Source of the DNA: Candidatus Zymogenaceae bacterium
GTDB lineage: Bacteria > Desulfobacterota > Zymogenia > Zymogenales > Zymogenaceae
Assembly (NCBI GenBank): GCA_016931225.1
Contig: JAFGFE010000012.1
Span: 1 to 64,000 of the forward strand
Reading direction: 5' to 3'
DNA length: 64,000 nucleotides
Part shown: piece after piece, positions 63,805 to 64,000 of the stretch
Position numbering within the stretch: the stretch's first letter is position 1
Layout of the letters: every line of letters begins with the position of its first letter
Notes under the pieces: model-generated
Database searches by the model: none
What the model was told of the DNA's origin: nothing
What the model saw: the letters and a program-made list of their open reading frames with translations, nothing else
Program-made: the position numbers and the translations under genes

Positions 63805-64000
63805 GTGGGAAAGAGAAGACGGGCCAGGGAACTCGCCCTTCAGTTTTTATATCAGTGCGACATGAATCCACCGCCCTCGTCCGAAAGCGGGGAGGGCGGA
63901 TCGGTTGCCGTATACGACGGATCCGATGCACCCCGGATGCAGGACGCGGAGGCGGTCGACACGGATGGGCGTGCGTCGGTATCCCGCGATCGTATCGAAG
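63805..64000 (+). CDS. nusB: Transcription antitermination factor NusB (3' end outside window)
   Basis: Read by hand: GTG at 63805 opens a frame that runs off the window edge, beginning MGKRRRARELALQFLYQCDMN, the canonical NusB N-terminal helix that binds boxA RNA with NusE. After this the frame gives about 45 residues rich in Pro, Ser, Gly and Asp, unlike most NusB proteins, before the window ends. ribH-nusB is the usual order. The 228-base gap 63577-63804 holds no clear gene or promoter. Confidence 0.85.
   Translation, partial: MGKRRRARELALQFLYQCDMNPPPSSESGEGGSVAVYDGSDAPRMQDAEAVDTDGRASVSRDRIE

Noticed and set aside
1-64000. Mobile elements, prophage or defence island
   Set aside because: No transposase, integrase, terminal repeats, phage structural genes or known defence domains were found; gene order is that of conserved chromosome.

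Overview
This window looks like a contiguous piece of a bacterial chromosome from a GC-rich Gram-negative organism. Outer-membrane features support this: a beta-barrel protein ending in Phe, a LolA-like protein and several exported proteins. Most genes are housekeeping, and their order resembles that of deltaproteobacteria (Desulfobacterota-like lineages). Examples are rho-rpmE-DUF1385-prfA-prmC-murA-hisD, yqeY-mutS2-dnaG-rpoD-tRNA-nif3-zinc ribbon-RNase H-rnpB, and yceD-rpmF-fab-acpP-rpiB-glyA-dCMP deaminase-nrdR-ribD-ribE-ribBA-ribH-nusB. The ATPase at the left edge is the V/A type, which may point to a fermentative or syntrophic lifestyle. The taxonomic call is inference from gene order only.

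Layout. 1-7.6 kb: V/A-type ATPase operon (I, K, F, E, A, B, D; I is cut by the window edge, subunit C is not seen) with a UspA gene. 7.9-9.2 kb: exported TPR protein and a one-TM protein. 9.5-13.8 kb (minus): envelope cluster with a LolA-like protein, an outer-membrane barrel, CcdA and two DUF4870 proteins. 14.1-16.1 kb: metallophosphoesterase and membrane acyltransferase. 16.2-18.6 kb (minus): penicillin-acylase-like Ntn hydrolase, divergent from an Hsp20 gene. 19.6-23.2 kb (minus): FAD oxidoreductase and two paralogous membrane-anchored esterases. 23.4-24.3 kb: amidohydrolase. 24.4-27.4 kb (minus): large anchored protein with an FnIII domain. Next come rnpB and a Gly-rich tail-anchored protein.

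28.6-38.0 kb (minus) is the macromolecular-synthesis region: YqeY, MutS2, primase, sigma-70, a tRNA with anticodon CAT, Nif3-like protein, zinc-ribbon protein and RNase H. A consensus promoter at 38.0 kb probably drives it. 38.2-41.6 kb (plus): PfkB sugar kinase, QueD and FolE2 (entry to the 7-deazaguanine route), a frameshifted ATC-hydrolase-like gene and a TPR protein. 41.7-43.9 kb (minus): a HEAT-repeat lipoprotein. 44.2-44.8 kb: a second ATC-hydrolase-like gene. 45.1-52.3 kb (minus): rho-rpmE-DUF1385-prfA-prmC-murA-hisD, with rho behind a leader of about 330 nt. 52.7-53.1 kb (minus): small secreted protein. 53.4-64 kb (plus): ribosomal protein, fatty-acid synthesis, one-carbon, nucleotide and riboflavin operon, running into nusB.

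I see no prophage, transposon, CRISPR array or obvious defence island. The observations most worth following are the single-base frameshift in a gene coupled to folE2 (about 40.5 kb), the long rho leader, the fatty-acid operon that has fabK but lacks plsX/fabH/fabF in their usual places, and the accessory envelope genes of unknown role. I found no convincing wholly new system.
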